DNA from: Silene latifolia
Lineage: Eukaryota > Streptophyta > Magnoliopsida > Caryophyllales > Caryophyllaceae
Length of the DNA stretch: 64,000 nucleotides
Assembly: GCF_048544455.1 (NCBI RefSeq)
Contig: NC_133534.1
Coordinates: forward strand, 123,156,269-123,220,268
Direction of reading: 5' to 3'
Below, piece by piece: positions 1 through 10,570 of this stretch. The translations under genes and the position numbers were made by a program. The notes under the pieces were generated by a model, which was not told where the DNA came from, did no database searches, and saw only the letters and a list, made by a program, of their open reading frames with translations. Numbering within the stretch: position 1 is the stretch's first letter; the number at the start of each line of letters is the position of its first letter.

Positions 1-570
1 TTTGTCGCACTTCAGTCGATCGACCGGGTATGTCAGTCGATCGACTGACATACCTGTTGTTCGTCTTTTTCTTGTTTTTGTTCGTTCCAACTTTCTTTTG
101 ACTCGGTTCCGCCTCATCTTTTGCAGCATCGTCCTCGACCATGACGGGCCCCTCAAGGGTAGACCCACTCCTCAAAGTGATGGCATTAAGGGTCTCTTTC
201 GGTCCGTCCGAGTCGGTAAGTGTCCGGAGCTCGAGTTGTACTCTTGCTAGCCAATTGAGCAATTTGGCTCTCTAGTAGTTTCATCCCAGCCTCTCTAGCT
301 TGGGACTCCTTTTGCAACATATTCTTCAACTCAAAGCAAAGTCGAATTTTGAGATTGTTTCTTTGCGGCACATAGGGAGGTTTTTGAAACTGTTGTTGCT
401 TATGAGGGGGCACATAAGTTTTTCTTCTTCGCTTTGTGGAGGTTGAGTAGGATTTAAGACATTTTGACTACTCCACCTCAGATTTGGATGAACATTCGGC
501 TCATAATAGGTATTCGTTTGCCTATAATGTTGAAAGGCAAAGACAAGACTCAAAGGGACTAGGACAATTT

Positions 571-1616
571 TTAAAACATGTCCTTGGCTCCACATCTTTT
601 GCAGACGAAAGGACCGTCTGACACAGCATTTACATGGTAGATTCCCCCTTTTGAAGCTCCTCCCAACTCGTATTTGTCAAATCTTGCCGTGAGAGCTTCT
701 ATTGCAGCCACAGAAGGAGATTCAGCACTTCTCCTTTGATTCCCCCTGGAATTCCCATACTCAGCTTTATGGGTGGCTAAGTCATCAATGATCTTCCACC
801 CTTTGGTCTCTCCAACATTCTCTGCAAATCGGCCACTTGCTGCAGCATCCAAGATAGCTCTTTGATCATCATAGAGCCCATTATAGAACTGATTGCATAG
901 GCTCCACTTCTCAAACCCATGGTGAGGTATGGTTCGCACCAATTTCTTGAAACGGACCCAGGCCTCATGAAAGTTCTCATCCGGCCCTTGTTTAAAGCTC
1001 GTGATCTGAGCTCTAATCGCATTGGTCTTCGAGGCAGAAAAGTATTTCTTGTAAAATGCCAAGGCCAACGAACTCCAATCGGTGATCACATGAGCAGCTC
1101 GATCCAGGTCTCTGTACCACTCCCTTGCAGCATCGCGGAGTGAGAATATAAACATAGTCTCCTTTATCTGGTCCGGAGTCACGCCAGTGGGTGCGGGTAT
1201 GGAACAGAAATAATCGATAAAGGTCTCCATGTGCTTGGCTGCATCTTCAGTTGCAGCTCCCCCGAATTGTTTTCTCTCAACCAAATTAATATAGGCGGGC
1301 TTTGGCTCGAATTTTCGATCTTCCCTGGTAATGCGAATCCTTTGTAAATATTCGCAGCAGTCGGCTCAGAGTGACTAGCTATGCTCGCTTCTTCAGCCAT
1401 GACTGGAATTTCTGGAGAAGTGACGGTCTCAGCTGATGAAGTGGAAACAGGAGAAGAAGGTGGATCTTCCTCAAATAAGGCGTTCTCGTAGTAACTTGAC
1501 AGAGTACTCAGCTCTTCCTCTGTCGGCAATACCCTAGATGATCGTCTCAACTCACGCAAGGTCTTCTCAATCTCAGGATTGAAATGTACTAATTCACCAC
1601 CCTGTGACCTGCGCAT
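571..1616 (-). pseudogene. Athila-type gag, frameshifted
   Basis: The retroelement capsid precursor would coat the element RNA in cytoplasmic particles. Two overlapping frames carry it: an N-terminal piece (1616 down to 1179; starts MRRSQGG and contains HFNPEIEKTLRELRR) and the main piece (1284 down to 571). The main piece shows the conserved gag core: an FGG start region, FSLRDAAREW, WSSLALAFYKKYF, ITSFKQG, EAWVRFKKL, PHHGFEKW, FYNGL and an AAASG tail. These correspond in order to the Athila gag signature. A possible knuckle remnant with CKRCGAKDMF follows just before the stop. Because the two frames overlap by about 100 bp and differ in phase, the gene needs a frameshift to be read through, so it is called broken. 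The N-terminal piece is related to the ORF of the non-autonomous element at 38626-39315. Confidence 0.8.
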
Positions 1617-1719
1617 AAGAAGAAACTACAAAAAGAATATCAGAATAGTTTAAGGAATGAATGTTCCTTAAACTAAGAAATAGACTAAAATAAAACAACT
1701 AAAAATTAGAACAATTGCC

Positions 1720-1737
1720 TCCTCGGCAACGGCGCCA
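1720..1737 (-). other. Primer binding site (tRNA-Asp type)
   Basis: On the minus strand it reads TGGCGCCGTTGCCGAGGA, one base off the complement of the plant tRNA-Asp 3' end (TGGCGCCGTTGCCGGGGA). It lies 5 bp from the LTR edge at 1743, as expected for minus-strand DNA priming. Confidence 0.85.
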
Positions 1738-2335
1738 AATTTTGATACCCGTCGTTGTGAGTACCAAAAATAAAAATTTATATTTCCTATTAAAACTAAC
1801 CTAGGCTAGTGGTAACAGGGTCGAACCACAAGGAGGCGAATGTAATAAATAATTGTCTAATTCTAGTCTAAGGTAACGAATGTGGAGGTTGAACTGATTT
1901 GGTCTATAGCTAAAGGCAATAAAAGACAATAAACTAAATAAATGGATAAAACAGATAAAAGAAGGGTACTAGGATGGTCGGTTCACTATAGTTTCGGCGA
2001 CAGCATACTAAGTAGGTCTAAATCAAACACATGAGGCGGGAAAACAAGAGGTCCTCTCGGTCCACTCTTAACAAACAGCATCTTTCGATCTCGTTGCAAG
2101 TCCCTAATATCACTAATACTGACTCTCGTCCTGAAAAGTGACTTATAATCTAAACTTTACCTATCTTTCAATCTCAGCATAGTTTAGTCATTTTAATTGG
2201 TGGTCAAACAACTGTCCCTATCCTTCGATCTAATGGGTCAGTCATTTCCTAAACATTCAACTAGTCGTGTGCACTCGATTCGTCAATTATAGAAATTAAA
2301 ACAATTAAAACGAAGGTAACACCTCACGTGGTCAG

Positions 2336-2364
2336 TCGATCGACCAGGTATGGCAGTCGATCGA
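2336..2364. promoter_or_regulatory. Phased palindrome pair (AGTCGATCGACT type)
   Basis: Two TCGATCGA cores start at 2336 and 2357, exactly 21 bp apart. The second sits in the larger palindrome CAGTCGATCGACTG. A nearly identical pair (cores at 16 and 37, also 21 bp apart) lies at the left edge of the window. Function is not known. Confidence 0.6.
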
Positions 2365-2849
2365 CTGACACGCGATTTCAGGCCATATTATTCTACGCCG
2401 CCTACACTATAATTCCCCTACATCCTAGCACAATAAGTTTAGCTACTCATACTAGGAATAACAACAATGAATAAATTGACTAATAATTCTACTGAATTCA
2501 TGCTTGAAACGATTAAACAGACGATTAACATAAAACGATAATTACGGTTTCGGGAAACTAACTAGCAATTCTCTCCTACAAACGATAATAAAGCGAGCTA
2601 AATTAAGAGCAGAAGAGTACCGAAATTGCAGAGCAAGAATCAGAAACCGAACGAAGATAAACCGTATAAAATTCCCAACAACTTAGAACCCTAATTATTT
2701 TATGAAGTAAACTGATAAAAACTGAATCCCAAACTTGATGTTCTAGGTTACGTTATATAGAAAATATGCGTAACACTTATTATCAAAACCTAAACACAAT
2801 GGGCTTGCTTTTCCTCGATCTTCTTATTTAAGTCTGATTAGCGGTGTGA

Positions 2850-2949
2850 TCGATCGACGATGATGCTCAGTCGATCGACTGCTCTTCAGTGTACAGTGGC
2901 TTCTGTAAGTCGTATGATGGTCGATCGACCATAGGCATCGGTCGATCGA
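2850..2949. promoter_or_regulatory. Two phased palindrome pairs upstream of the LTR TATA-like box
   Basis: TCGATCGA cores start at 2850, 2871, 2921 and 2942. Both pairs have 21-bp spacing and the pairs are 50 bp apart. In element orientation they lie upstream of the TATATAA at 2753-2759. A role as upstream activating or silencing sites is inferred. Confidence 0.6.
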
Positions 2950-3234
2950 CTGCTTTAGCTGGTAGTCCGCTTCTAAAACTTCGTGGATTAGTGCTTCGGG
3001 CCTTGAAATGCGCACCAAGCTCGTTCCTTAAGTGAATACTTCACGTCAAATGCAATACAGGATACTCGGGGACGGATTTAGCTTTATTTCCGCTGAATTC
3101 TTCACATTTCTGCAATAATGTACAAAAATACGAACGTAGACGGAAATAGGGGAAATGGTAGCTTAAACTACATAATTGAGCTCTGAAATGCGTGTAAAAT
3201 AGGGTGTAAAACATCATATAAATGACACGCATCA

Positions 3235-4418
3235 ATAAGCATGAACATTGCATAACACGATTCAAATATAGGTTAGACGAGCCAAAACCGAGTTTTGGCC
3301 TGAGACAGAAGCTCCTTGCTATGCAAGGGAGCTCGCGCCTCTTGTGGGTCTCGGGTAAGACTCATCCGTGTTTGAGTTCGTCTTTCCTTCAACACTTTCT
3401 TTTATTTTTACTTCTTTCCTTTTACGGTTTTTACCATTTTGAATGTTTCAAACCATTTCTATAACAAACCTTTTAACCATAAATCATAATCATCCTTGGT
3501 TCTTTAAACCATGGCGGTTTATTCCGTGACTCGGTGATATATTTGGTTAATTACATTTTAATGGGTATTTTAACACCCTTTTCTTTTATTTAGCATTTTT
3601 CTCATTTGTTTACATTTGTAAACATATTAGTCATAATTCATAATCATCCTTGGTTCTTTATAGCATGTCGGTTTAATCCGAGTACGATGACAAACTTGAC
3701 TAATTACAAAGAAATGAACTTAACATAATTAGTTCAAATCAAACATTTTACATTTTTATTTGTAAACAATGCTTTTCAAACATGCAAATCCGACAACGAA
3801 TATTACTAACATAATAGTAGTTATTACGAGTCATGGAAATCATAATTGCAAATCTTTCATCATAAATACGGTTTTAAACAACCTTTTCAAAAACCAGGAG
3901 ACGCCCTCTTGGGTCGGCTCATGGCTCGCGCTCCAAGGGACCGCTTGTTTTCACATTTCAAAACCAGGGCAGAGCCCCTTCCATCGCCAATAGGCTCGCG
4001 CCCCAATAAATTTGCTGTGGCGCTGTTCTGCCTCGTTTTTAGCACTTGTCTAGGACGATCCCGATTACGGTTAATCCGAATACATGACGGATCAGATTGA
4101 CAAGCTTACGCTTTTACACTTTGTCATTTGACATCCTTTTTCAAATAAATGGATCGTGTTAAGCGTTATAACCCGAATTTGGTAAATGGATGTTTAATTT
4201 CCGTTTTCACATGCAAATCAATCTAAATCCAACTTGACATCTTATGCTTGATACTTGGATTAACAAACCGACTTAGAAAGCTCACATGTTAGGTTAAACT
4301 TTTGGATGCACATTCATGCATTTTAACCGTTCTATCAACTTTTGCACTTAAACAACCACGATCGATCAGTAGAGGCCGCTAACGCGGGTGGGATTGGGTG
4401 TCCGATTAAAGGGCTTCC
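3235..4418 (+). mobile_element. Tat-lineage LTR, first part (plus orientation)
   Basis: Together with 5915-about 6114 this forms one LTR-like block. It matches, in reverse orientation, the 3.2-kb Tat LTR at 43612-46796. Shared landmarks in the same order are GGCCG(C/T)TA, GGGTTGGGTGTCC..., GGGCTTCC and the stretch CGTACCCTCACCCCTTACTCA. The left part is cut by the Athila-type LTR ending at 3234, so the LTR start is not visible. It is interrupted by a Tekay derivative at 4419. The ORFs inside it are not convincing genes. Confidence 0.7.
4414..4418 (+). repeat. Target site duplication CTTCC (left)
   Basis: The five bases CTTCC directly precede the TGTAACA start of the Tekay derivative and are repeated directly after its TGTTACA end at 5915-5919. 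The Tat LTR on both sides becomes continuous when the insert is removed. Confidence 0.85.
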
Positions 4419-4686
4419 TGTAACATTCCGTATCTTGTGTGGTGGATTGTCTTGGTAATTGAGGATGTTAGTGAGCGTTATGAACTAAGATAGAGTTGGC
4501 AACATTTAGGTTGTAGGTATCTGATAGTATTAGGGAGTTAGTATTGGGAGGTTATGCTATAGTTGAGATGATATCGTGAGCCATGTTGTGGAAGGAAGAG
4601 TGGTTGGTGGAGTTAGTGTTAGGTGTCCATGTTTTATAGGTTGGGTTGGAACTTCGGGGACGAAGTTCTTTTTAAGGAGGGAAGAT

Positions 4687-5914
4687 TGTAACACTACGGA
4701 TTTTATAGGCCGGTACTCGACCGAGTATGGCCTACTCGGTCGAGTAAAGTGTGTTGGTGTTTTGTTTTGCTTCTGCCTAGGAATACTCGGTCGAGTATGA
4801 GTAATACTCGACCGAGTAGAGTGTACTCGGCCGAGTATACTCGACACTCGACCGAGTATCCGGTCTGACGGGTAATATTTCAGCGGTTTGATTTGGAGAT
4901 GATTAGGGTTATAATAAAACGTAAACCAGTTTCTAATTACACTGTTTCACAACATATCACTCAACGGCGCTCTAATCTTCTCCAAATCTCTCCCTTTGGT
5001 GTGGATCGTTCGTGAGTCTAGTTCATCTTTCCTTGTGTCGATTGTGTCGGTGACGGTGTCATGAAGAACTACTATTGATTGCTTATGTGTGCTTGGATTG
5101 CGAAAAGGTAGGGTTTCCCTACTCAGTTTACTGTTAATTGATTTAAGATGGTGATTGTATTGTAATTGTGGTTATCTGCTGATCATCGGAGTATGGGTGT
5201 TGTGGTGGCGGTGGTGATGTGATTGTGTTGTGACGGTGGTGTTGTTGTGACAGCTGTGGTACTGTGATGTGTGTATTGTTTGCGGTGGAGTCACTTGCGG
5301 GAGTGGCTTCACACCCTAGTTCGCCCTCCGTGGAACCCGCCACGGGAGGGGATGTGCACATTAAGGGACAGGGATTGTTAGTCGCTCGTTGATGAGCTGG
5401 ACTTGGTGGGGATGGACTGCGGTCACCCACTGGCGGAGTGGATTACCTGTTGCGATGGGTAATCTGGCAGGGCTACACACTTCGGTGTGTAGTCGGTTAC
5501 TATGGAGGATGATCAGCCGGTTATATTGTTTGTTGTCTTACATTGATTGAATGGTACTGACCCCGTTGTTGTTGTTTTGTAAAACCTGCGGTGATCCATT
5601 CGGGGATGGTGAGCAGACTTGACAGGTATTGCATTTGGTGAGCTTGGGCGGTCATGGGGAAGTCGTCATCACCAGTTGTAGTATCACAGTCACGAGTCTT
5701 AGCTATGATTTTGTAGTTGTCCTCAGTTGTATTCACTTTATTGGTTTTGGTTTGGAATTGGATTGTTGTAAACATTAATACTTTACAGTACTTCTAATAA
5801 ATGTGTTTAGGACGGACGCTTTTGATATATACTAACCTCGGGCAACCGAGATGGTAACAGCCTTTCATGCTTGGGTAGTCCTGGTAAGGTACCTTGGTAT
5901 GAGGGGGTGTTACA
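4687..5914 (+). repeat. 3' LTR of Tekay-type element
   Basis: The LTR is 1228 bp, from TGTAACACTACGG to GGGTGTTACA. Six copies of the CTCG..CGAG palindrome lie near its start (4716-4856) and a TATA-like TATAATAAAA at 4910-4919, about 54 bp after the last palindrome. The ORFs seen across 5143-5775 are chance frames in the LTR. Confidence 0.85.
4716..4856. promoter_or_regulatory. Phased palindrome array (TACTCGRYCGAGTA type), six copies
   Basis: Ten-base cores start at 4716, 4735, 4786, 4807, 4826 and 4847; intervals are 19, 51, 21, 19 and 21 bp. Centres vary (AC, GT, GC) while the CTCG/CGAG arms are kept, and most copies extend to TACTCG...CGAGTA. The array ends about 54 bp upstream of the TATA-like sequence at 4910-4919. 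Confidence 0.65.
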
Positions 5915-6483
5915 CTTCCCAATACGTACCCTCACCCCTTACTCAGAACCTTTGGATAGTGGATGGCCTTATCCAGGGCGCACGAGAGTCATTTTAGGCA
6001 TAGAATGCTCAAAGGGGGACGATTCCTTATCTTTAGTACCTATGTCAAACACCGCTTTTTGCCTTGGTTGACCTAGGTATAAAGTGGATTCGAACGGGTT
6101 CCAAGCATCCCACAAATGCTTGGTGGCGACTCCGAATATCTCTACATCGTTTCGCGGCCCTTGCCGAGACGATACCGACCGATCTAAAGCGATCCGGTCG
6201 AAATCATTTTACGCCGCCGAGCGTGGCTTTCAAAGAGACCTCTGCATGTCCACAGATTGGCCTGGCATGCAGGTGGCCCGTGACCGCGGATCGGCTTGCG
6301 GCCCAAATCCGCAGACCGAGACGTGGCCCATGTCCACACAACCTTTCACCGGTTTCAATGCCTCGCAAATCGGTAACGGCCCATAACGTGCTTTGGCAAA
6401 CCAAGGTTCCGTGGGAGAACTGTCGCCGCCTCCAATACACAACGTGCGGGTGCGCGCGGCGCGGGTGGCCCATGTCCACAGAA
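5915..6483 (+). mobile_element. Tat-lineage LTR end, primer site and leader (plus orientation)
   Basis: The first 5 bp are the right CTTCC duplication. The LTR then resumes and ends near 6112-6114 (CCCACA). The primer-site-like TGGTGGCGACTCC follows at 6121-6133, the same sequence that borders the minus-strand Tat LTR at 43592-43604. The GC-rich leader after it (6134-6483) shows short overlapping ORFs but no recognisable gag. The PBS type fits the tRNA-Arg primer known for Tat/Ogre elements; I could not check the exact match. Confidence 0.6.
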
Positions 6484-7939
6484 TGAAAACAAAGTAAAGC
6501 AATAAAAGGGGTTTGTAAACAATTGATTAAGGGCACTACGGTGTCATGGGTTCATAAGGGAATCATGGAAATATATCATACAAACATGTTCTCAAATAGA
6601 TGCAAGGAACTTATTGTTGTGATGGAATCGAGTTAGTGTATATCTTATAATTCCAAGGGAGATTTAGGTACCGGAGCCGAGTCGGTCAAGACTTTACAAC
6701 ACCTACAAGTCGACTTAGTCTCTTCCTATTCAACTCTATGCATGGTCTAACAAGGCTTGAGTTGGCTTATATCTTACAAGCCTCATTGAAAAGATAAGAT
6801 ATGGGTAAAAAATGCAAGGTTTCATAGTCTAGCATTTCATCAAACATAACATGTGCATAGGTTGAAATCACAACAAGCAAGCATTTAATTATGAAAGCAT
6901 ATTAAAGTAAGCATAGATCTAATACCATGATTGATTCCGCTAATTCCCTATTAACCCTAGTTAAGAGACTACTCACTCATGATCAAGTTTAACATGCGAA
7001 TAAGGATGTCAATCATATTAACAAAGCAAAAGATAATGAATAAGTAATGTAATTAACAATTATTAAGCAAAGGTAAAAGGGATTATACCAACTTGAGATG
7101 ATCCAAATAATAAAGCAAAGAATAATAGAAGGAAACTTGATGATTGATGGAGAGTTGTCAATCCTCCAATAAACCCCAAATAATCTTCTAATTAACCAAC
7201 TAAAACTAAGAACAATTGAGAGATTAAGGAAAGATTAAGATGTGATTAATATTGAAATGTGTATTACAACTTGGATTAAGACTAAATTAAGATATTAGAA
7301 TGAGATTAGGACTTGATTCTAAGGTTGATGCTCATCTAGGTAGTACAATAGGGTATTTATACTAAAATTAAGTACAAGGATTAGGGTTACTAAGGGCTTA
7401 AATGACGATTAAGACCCTAAGAGAAGCTTGATGATTAGAAAATCCCGTAGGGACACGCGCGGCCTGAGTAGCAACTCCCCAGGGACACGCGCGTCCTAGC
7501 TTGAAGTATGCTCGGGTCTGTAACGGGATCCGCGCGAGCTGAGCCTTGGGACTCCCGGATCCTAGGATGGGACGCTCGTCCTGAGCTCGGGACTCCCGGA
7601 TCCTGGGACAGGGTTCCTCCTCTTATGTTGACTTCCTAACAATCCGTGGGGATTGATTTAGGGCCGTGGGGATCTTCATCATTGCCCAATTCTCTTGATT
7701 TATTTTCTTAGGCCTTTAGTATTGGTCTCCTCTGCGATGCTTGGTCATTAGATGCGATCCATTTAGCTCTATTTTGCTCCATAAATGTAAGGCTAGCAAT
7801 CCTCTCCTACCAAGGACACAAAACCTCAAAGTATATGCAAAATAGGGAACTAAAGATAAGAAATGACCCTAATAGTTGCTAGAAAGCATGGGAACGAGGT
7901 TAATTCGGGGACTAAATGTGCACAAATATGAGTCACATC
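6484..7939 (-). repeat. LTR-like block, probably Athila-type, left edge uncertain
   Basis: The right end reads GAGTCACATCA on the plus strand, i.e. TGATGTGACTC in element orientation, similar to the LTR starts at 3234 and 36781. The body is AT-rich and non-coding with a GC-rich patch (7440-7620). There a GGGACACGCGCG motif and a GGGACTCCCGGATCCT motif each occur twice, in the place where other LTRs here carry CTCGATCGAG arrays. The left edge (about 6484, TGAAAAC) is a guess, because no target duplication was found. Confidence 0.45.
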
Positions 7940-8670
7940 ACCGGTCCGGCCCCGTTTCCATAAATTTTTTTATTTTATGGAAATAGGTCCACTCGGTCGA
8001 GTGTCCACTCCACTCGGTCGAGTGCTCCCTTACTCGATCGAGTGTGGGCTCTCACTCGGTTGAGTAATTCACTATAGGTAGGAATTTCCGATTGAATTCA
8101 AAAGATAGTATCCCTGCAACAATAAGGGAAGGTTCGGAAGTCCACCTGTTATCGGTGAGTCACCCGAGTTAGTTCATACGTCATCCCACTTACCGGCTTT
8201 GATACACTACCGTAGCACTAGTAGCTACTTTATCAACATACGTTACTAATCATACACTATTGATAACACAAGTAGGCATTCAATTAACACACAGCGAAAA
8301 TTCAAAGAGCGAAATCATTATTCGTATACCAACGCATGTTAACCCTTTCAAACGTGCTACTCGCATCAATCCAAGCACTCAACTTCCATACACATTCATA
8401 CATCATTGGAAACTGTTATATCATATAAGAAGCTTGATACTAACCACATTCTCATACAACCATACAACTTTCCACATAGCGTTCACCCATACTCATAACC
8501 ACCCACGTAGTGACCAACCAAGACAATAGGTACTAGTTTTGATATGAGGGCGCCAACTCATCCAAAACCGACCTTCTATTGTACTCATGTTGGGTTCATT
8601 TTATTAGACACAACTAGGTTCATTTTGGTTCATTGGTTTAGGTTCCAAAATCGTCGTTCTGATACTACTT
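7940..8670 (-). mobile_element. Tekay-type element leader with tRNA-Met-like primer site
   Basis: This is internal sequence just inside the LTR at 8671. The primer site on the minus strand reads TAGTATCAGAAC (8656-8667), a two-mismatch relative of the tRNA-iMet site TGGTATCAGAGC, and begins 3 bp from the LTR edge. No gag could be recognised; the 89-codon frame at 8260-8529 is low-complexity. A phased palindrome array lies at 7992-8064. Confidence 0.6.
7992..8064. promoter_or_regulatory. Phased palindrome array in Tekay leader, four copies
   Basis: CTCGGTCGAG-type cores start at 7992, 8013, 8033 and 8055 (the last has one mismatch); spacings are 21, 20 and 22 bp. Most copies extend to CACTCG...CGAGTG, the form used in the same element's LTR at 10004-10093. 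Confidence 0.6.
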
Positions 8671-10434
8671 TGTAACACCCCCTTCTTACCCGGACAGGGT
8701 AATTAGGAGATGTTACCATCCCGTTTTCCCGAGGCGGTGAAATCGGAGTTTCAATTAAGAAACAATTAATATAAATAAAGTATTTAGTGGATTACATAAC
8801 CATAAATGAATAAATAAAATAAATGATACAACTCATGACTACTATACTCTTCTAATGAAATGACACTCGACTTCAAGTCCAAGGCTCGTCCCGTCTCCCA
8901 CGTGACACCAACTCAACCTGTACTTAACCTACTCACCATATGATCGGAAATATCATATGGATCGACACAGGCCACCCCGGAAATAGGTGACAATTACACA
9001 GACACACAACACGTCAGTTTTAATAATTTAATATGAGACACAACCTAATAAATAAATATGCAACATGCCAAAATGTAAATGAGATACAATTACCATGTCG
9101 GTACCGGGACACGCCCAAACGTACCCATAAGCACCGGTGCCAGGGACACGCCCACGACACCACACCTCACACAAAGGTACCGGGACACGCCCAGACGTAC
9201 CGCGTCCGGAAGTCAACCGGATCCCCTGCCAGACGTCGTGTCTCACCCACACGCGTCCCTCCGTACTCAAGTCATTAATGTGCACATCCCTCTTGAAGTG
9301 GGAAGCTCCAAGAGGCGATTCAAGCGTAAGACGGCCTCCCAACCGTCCTGCGTCTCCTCAACAACCAAGTACCACCACCAACGACCTTCAATACGACACA
9401 ACAATAACCACACATGGAAAATGTAATACAACACTAATTATATGACTCATCATGAACTCAATCCAACATATTATGGATAAAATTTCCTCAAATACCAACA
9501 TGATATCCAAATCGACTCACACGTGAAATAATGATGAAATACACACAAATATGCACACAAAATATTGAAACCGAGTAGGATAAACCTACCTTTTAGTATT
9601 CTTCACAAGTAACTCGAATCCCATATGATTCTGTCTCGCAAGACCGTCTTATTCCTATACAAACCATGTAATACTATCACAAATACATCCTACACTATTA
9701 TACAATACAAAACCCCTTATTATTACCCATCTTACATATACTAATTACTAATTAGTTACCCAAATCAAAAACCCCCAAATGTTAGGGTTTAAACTAAACA
9801 AAGAAGGGTAGATCTTAACTCACCAAGTAAGAGGAAGGAAGGAATAGGATGAACAAATCACCAAATCAAGCTTGAATCCCATGGAAGTGTGTTTGTGAGG
9901 GTTTTAGAGAGAAGGGGGAGGATTTGGAGTGAGAAGGAAGAAGATAGAATGAATGAGGATAAGGGGATAAGATTTCCTTATCCCGTGTTCTGATTCAGCG
10001 CCACTCGATCGAGTGACAAGTCCACTCGATCGAGTGTCACTGACTCGGTCGAGTGTCAATCACTCGATCGAGTGCCGAGTCCACTCGGTCGAGTGTAACG
10101 CATTTCTCAGCAATGTCCAGTTTTCGTAAAAAAAGTCATATCTCACTCGTTTCTTGGTCATTTTGGGCGTGTGACCTACCGTTGGAATCTTAAGAGAACA
10201 AGCTATCACTTCCAATTGGAATCACATCAATACCATGTCTAAATCTCAAGTTATGACAGTTTTAAGACGACCCTTCTATAGGCGGACATTATAACAACTC
10301 CACTAAGTCTAGTATAGGTTATACTCGGTCCACTTTATAGTTATACTTAGCTCCCGATTAGGCTCATCAAACCCGAGGGTCCTCTCACGCATCCTAAGGT
10401 TCCTTTACGGGTCCCAAAATATGCGGGTGTTACA
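8671..10434 (-). repeat. 5' LTR of Tekay-type element
   Basis: The LTR is 1764 bp, bounded by TGTAACACCCCC and GCGGGTGTTACA, perfect inverted ends for this lineage. The primer site lies at its left, so the element runs leftwards. The far LTR is not seen. The flanking 5 bp on the right are CGAAC (10435-10439). ORFs at 9028-9445 overlap each other on both strands in a tandem-like CGGGACACGCCC region and are not real genes. The phased array is at 10004-10093; no canonical TATA box was found next to it. Confidence 0.8.
10004..10093. promoter_or_regulatory. Phased palindrome array in Tekay LTR, five copies
   Basis: Cores CTCGATCGAG or CTCGGTCGAG start at 10004, 10025, 10044, 10063 and 10084; spacings are 21, 19, 19 and 21 bp. 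All sit in CACTCG...CGAGTG-like contexts, and the bases between are unrelated. Confidence 0.65.
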
Positions 10435-10570
10435 CGAACAGAAATGGTGGGATGATAGGTGGGTTGTTTGGAGGCCATGATGAGAGAGGCAGAGAATGAC
10501 GCAGGAGATTTTTTTAGATTTAGAGGAAGAGGACTTACTTGATACCATGAAAGATGAGATAATCCTTGAT

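Larger units (their letters stand above)
1..3234 (-). mobile_element. Athila-type Ty3/gypsy retrotransposon, 5' portion (gag, PBS, 5' LTR), continues off the left edge
   Basis: Read on the minus strand, this runs LTR (1743-3234), tRNA-Asp primer binding site, short leader, gag, then leaves the window. The gag has the conserved plant Athila-like retrotrans_gag core. The orientation is fixed by the primer site lying directly left of the LTR. The second LTR is outside the window, so neither completeness nor target duplication can be tested; the 5 bp beside the LTR at 3235-3239 are ATAAG. It is inserted into an older plus-strand Tat-type LTR that begins at 3235. Positions 1-570 are decayed internal sequence with fragments in several frames and carry one pair of phased palindromes (16-44). 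Confidence 0.85.
1743..3234 (-). repeat. 5' LTR of Athila-type element
   Basis: The LTR is 1492 bp, starting TGATACCC and ending GCATCA on the plus strand (TGATGC...GGTATCA in element orientation), with the usual TG...CA ends. A TATA-like TATATAA lies at 2753-2759 on the minus strand. Two pairs of TCGATCGA palindromes lie 90-200 bp upstream of it (2850-2949), and one pair downstream (2336-2364). The U5-side motif GGGTCGAACCACAAGGAGG at 1818-1836 recurs in two other LTRs of this window. Confidence 0.85.
4419..5914 (+). mobile_element. Tekay-type (chromovirus) deletion derivative with intact target duplication
   Basis: It begins TGTAACATTCCG, which resembles the start of an LTR, but switches within about 20 bp to sequence that looks like the 3' end of a Tekay internal region. 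The segment before 4687 ends in the usual ACTTCGGGGACGAAGTT and a purine tract (AAGGAGGGAAGA). A full 3' LTR (4687-5914) follows. The outer ends TGTAACA and TGTTACA are inverted repeats, and CTTCC flanks both sides. The simplest reading is a normal insertion that lost most of the 5' LTR and nearly all coding DNA. No gag or pol remains. Confidence 0.8.

Noticed and set aside
1810..1840. tRNA gene in the LTR
   Set aside because: Only weak A- and B-box-like stretches; no cloverleaf could be formed.
6064..6536. GC-rich ORFs around 6.1-6.5 kb
   Set aside because: They overlap on both strands in the Tat leader; no gag motif or conserved domain was seen.
7940..7944. CCGGT as a target duplication for the LTR-like block
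   Set aside because: No matching copy beside any plausible left edge.
9028..9445. Four overlapping ORFs on both strands
   Set aside because: They lie in a GC-rich repeat-like part of the Tekay LTR and have no family features.
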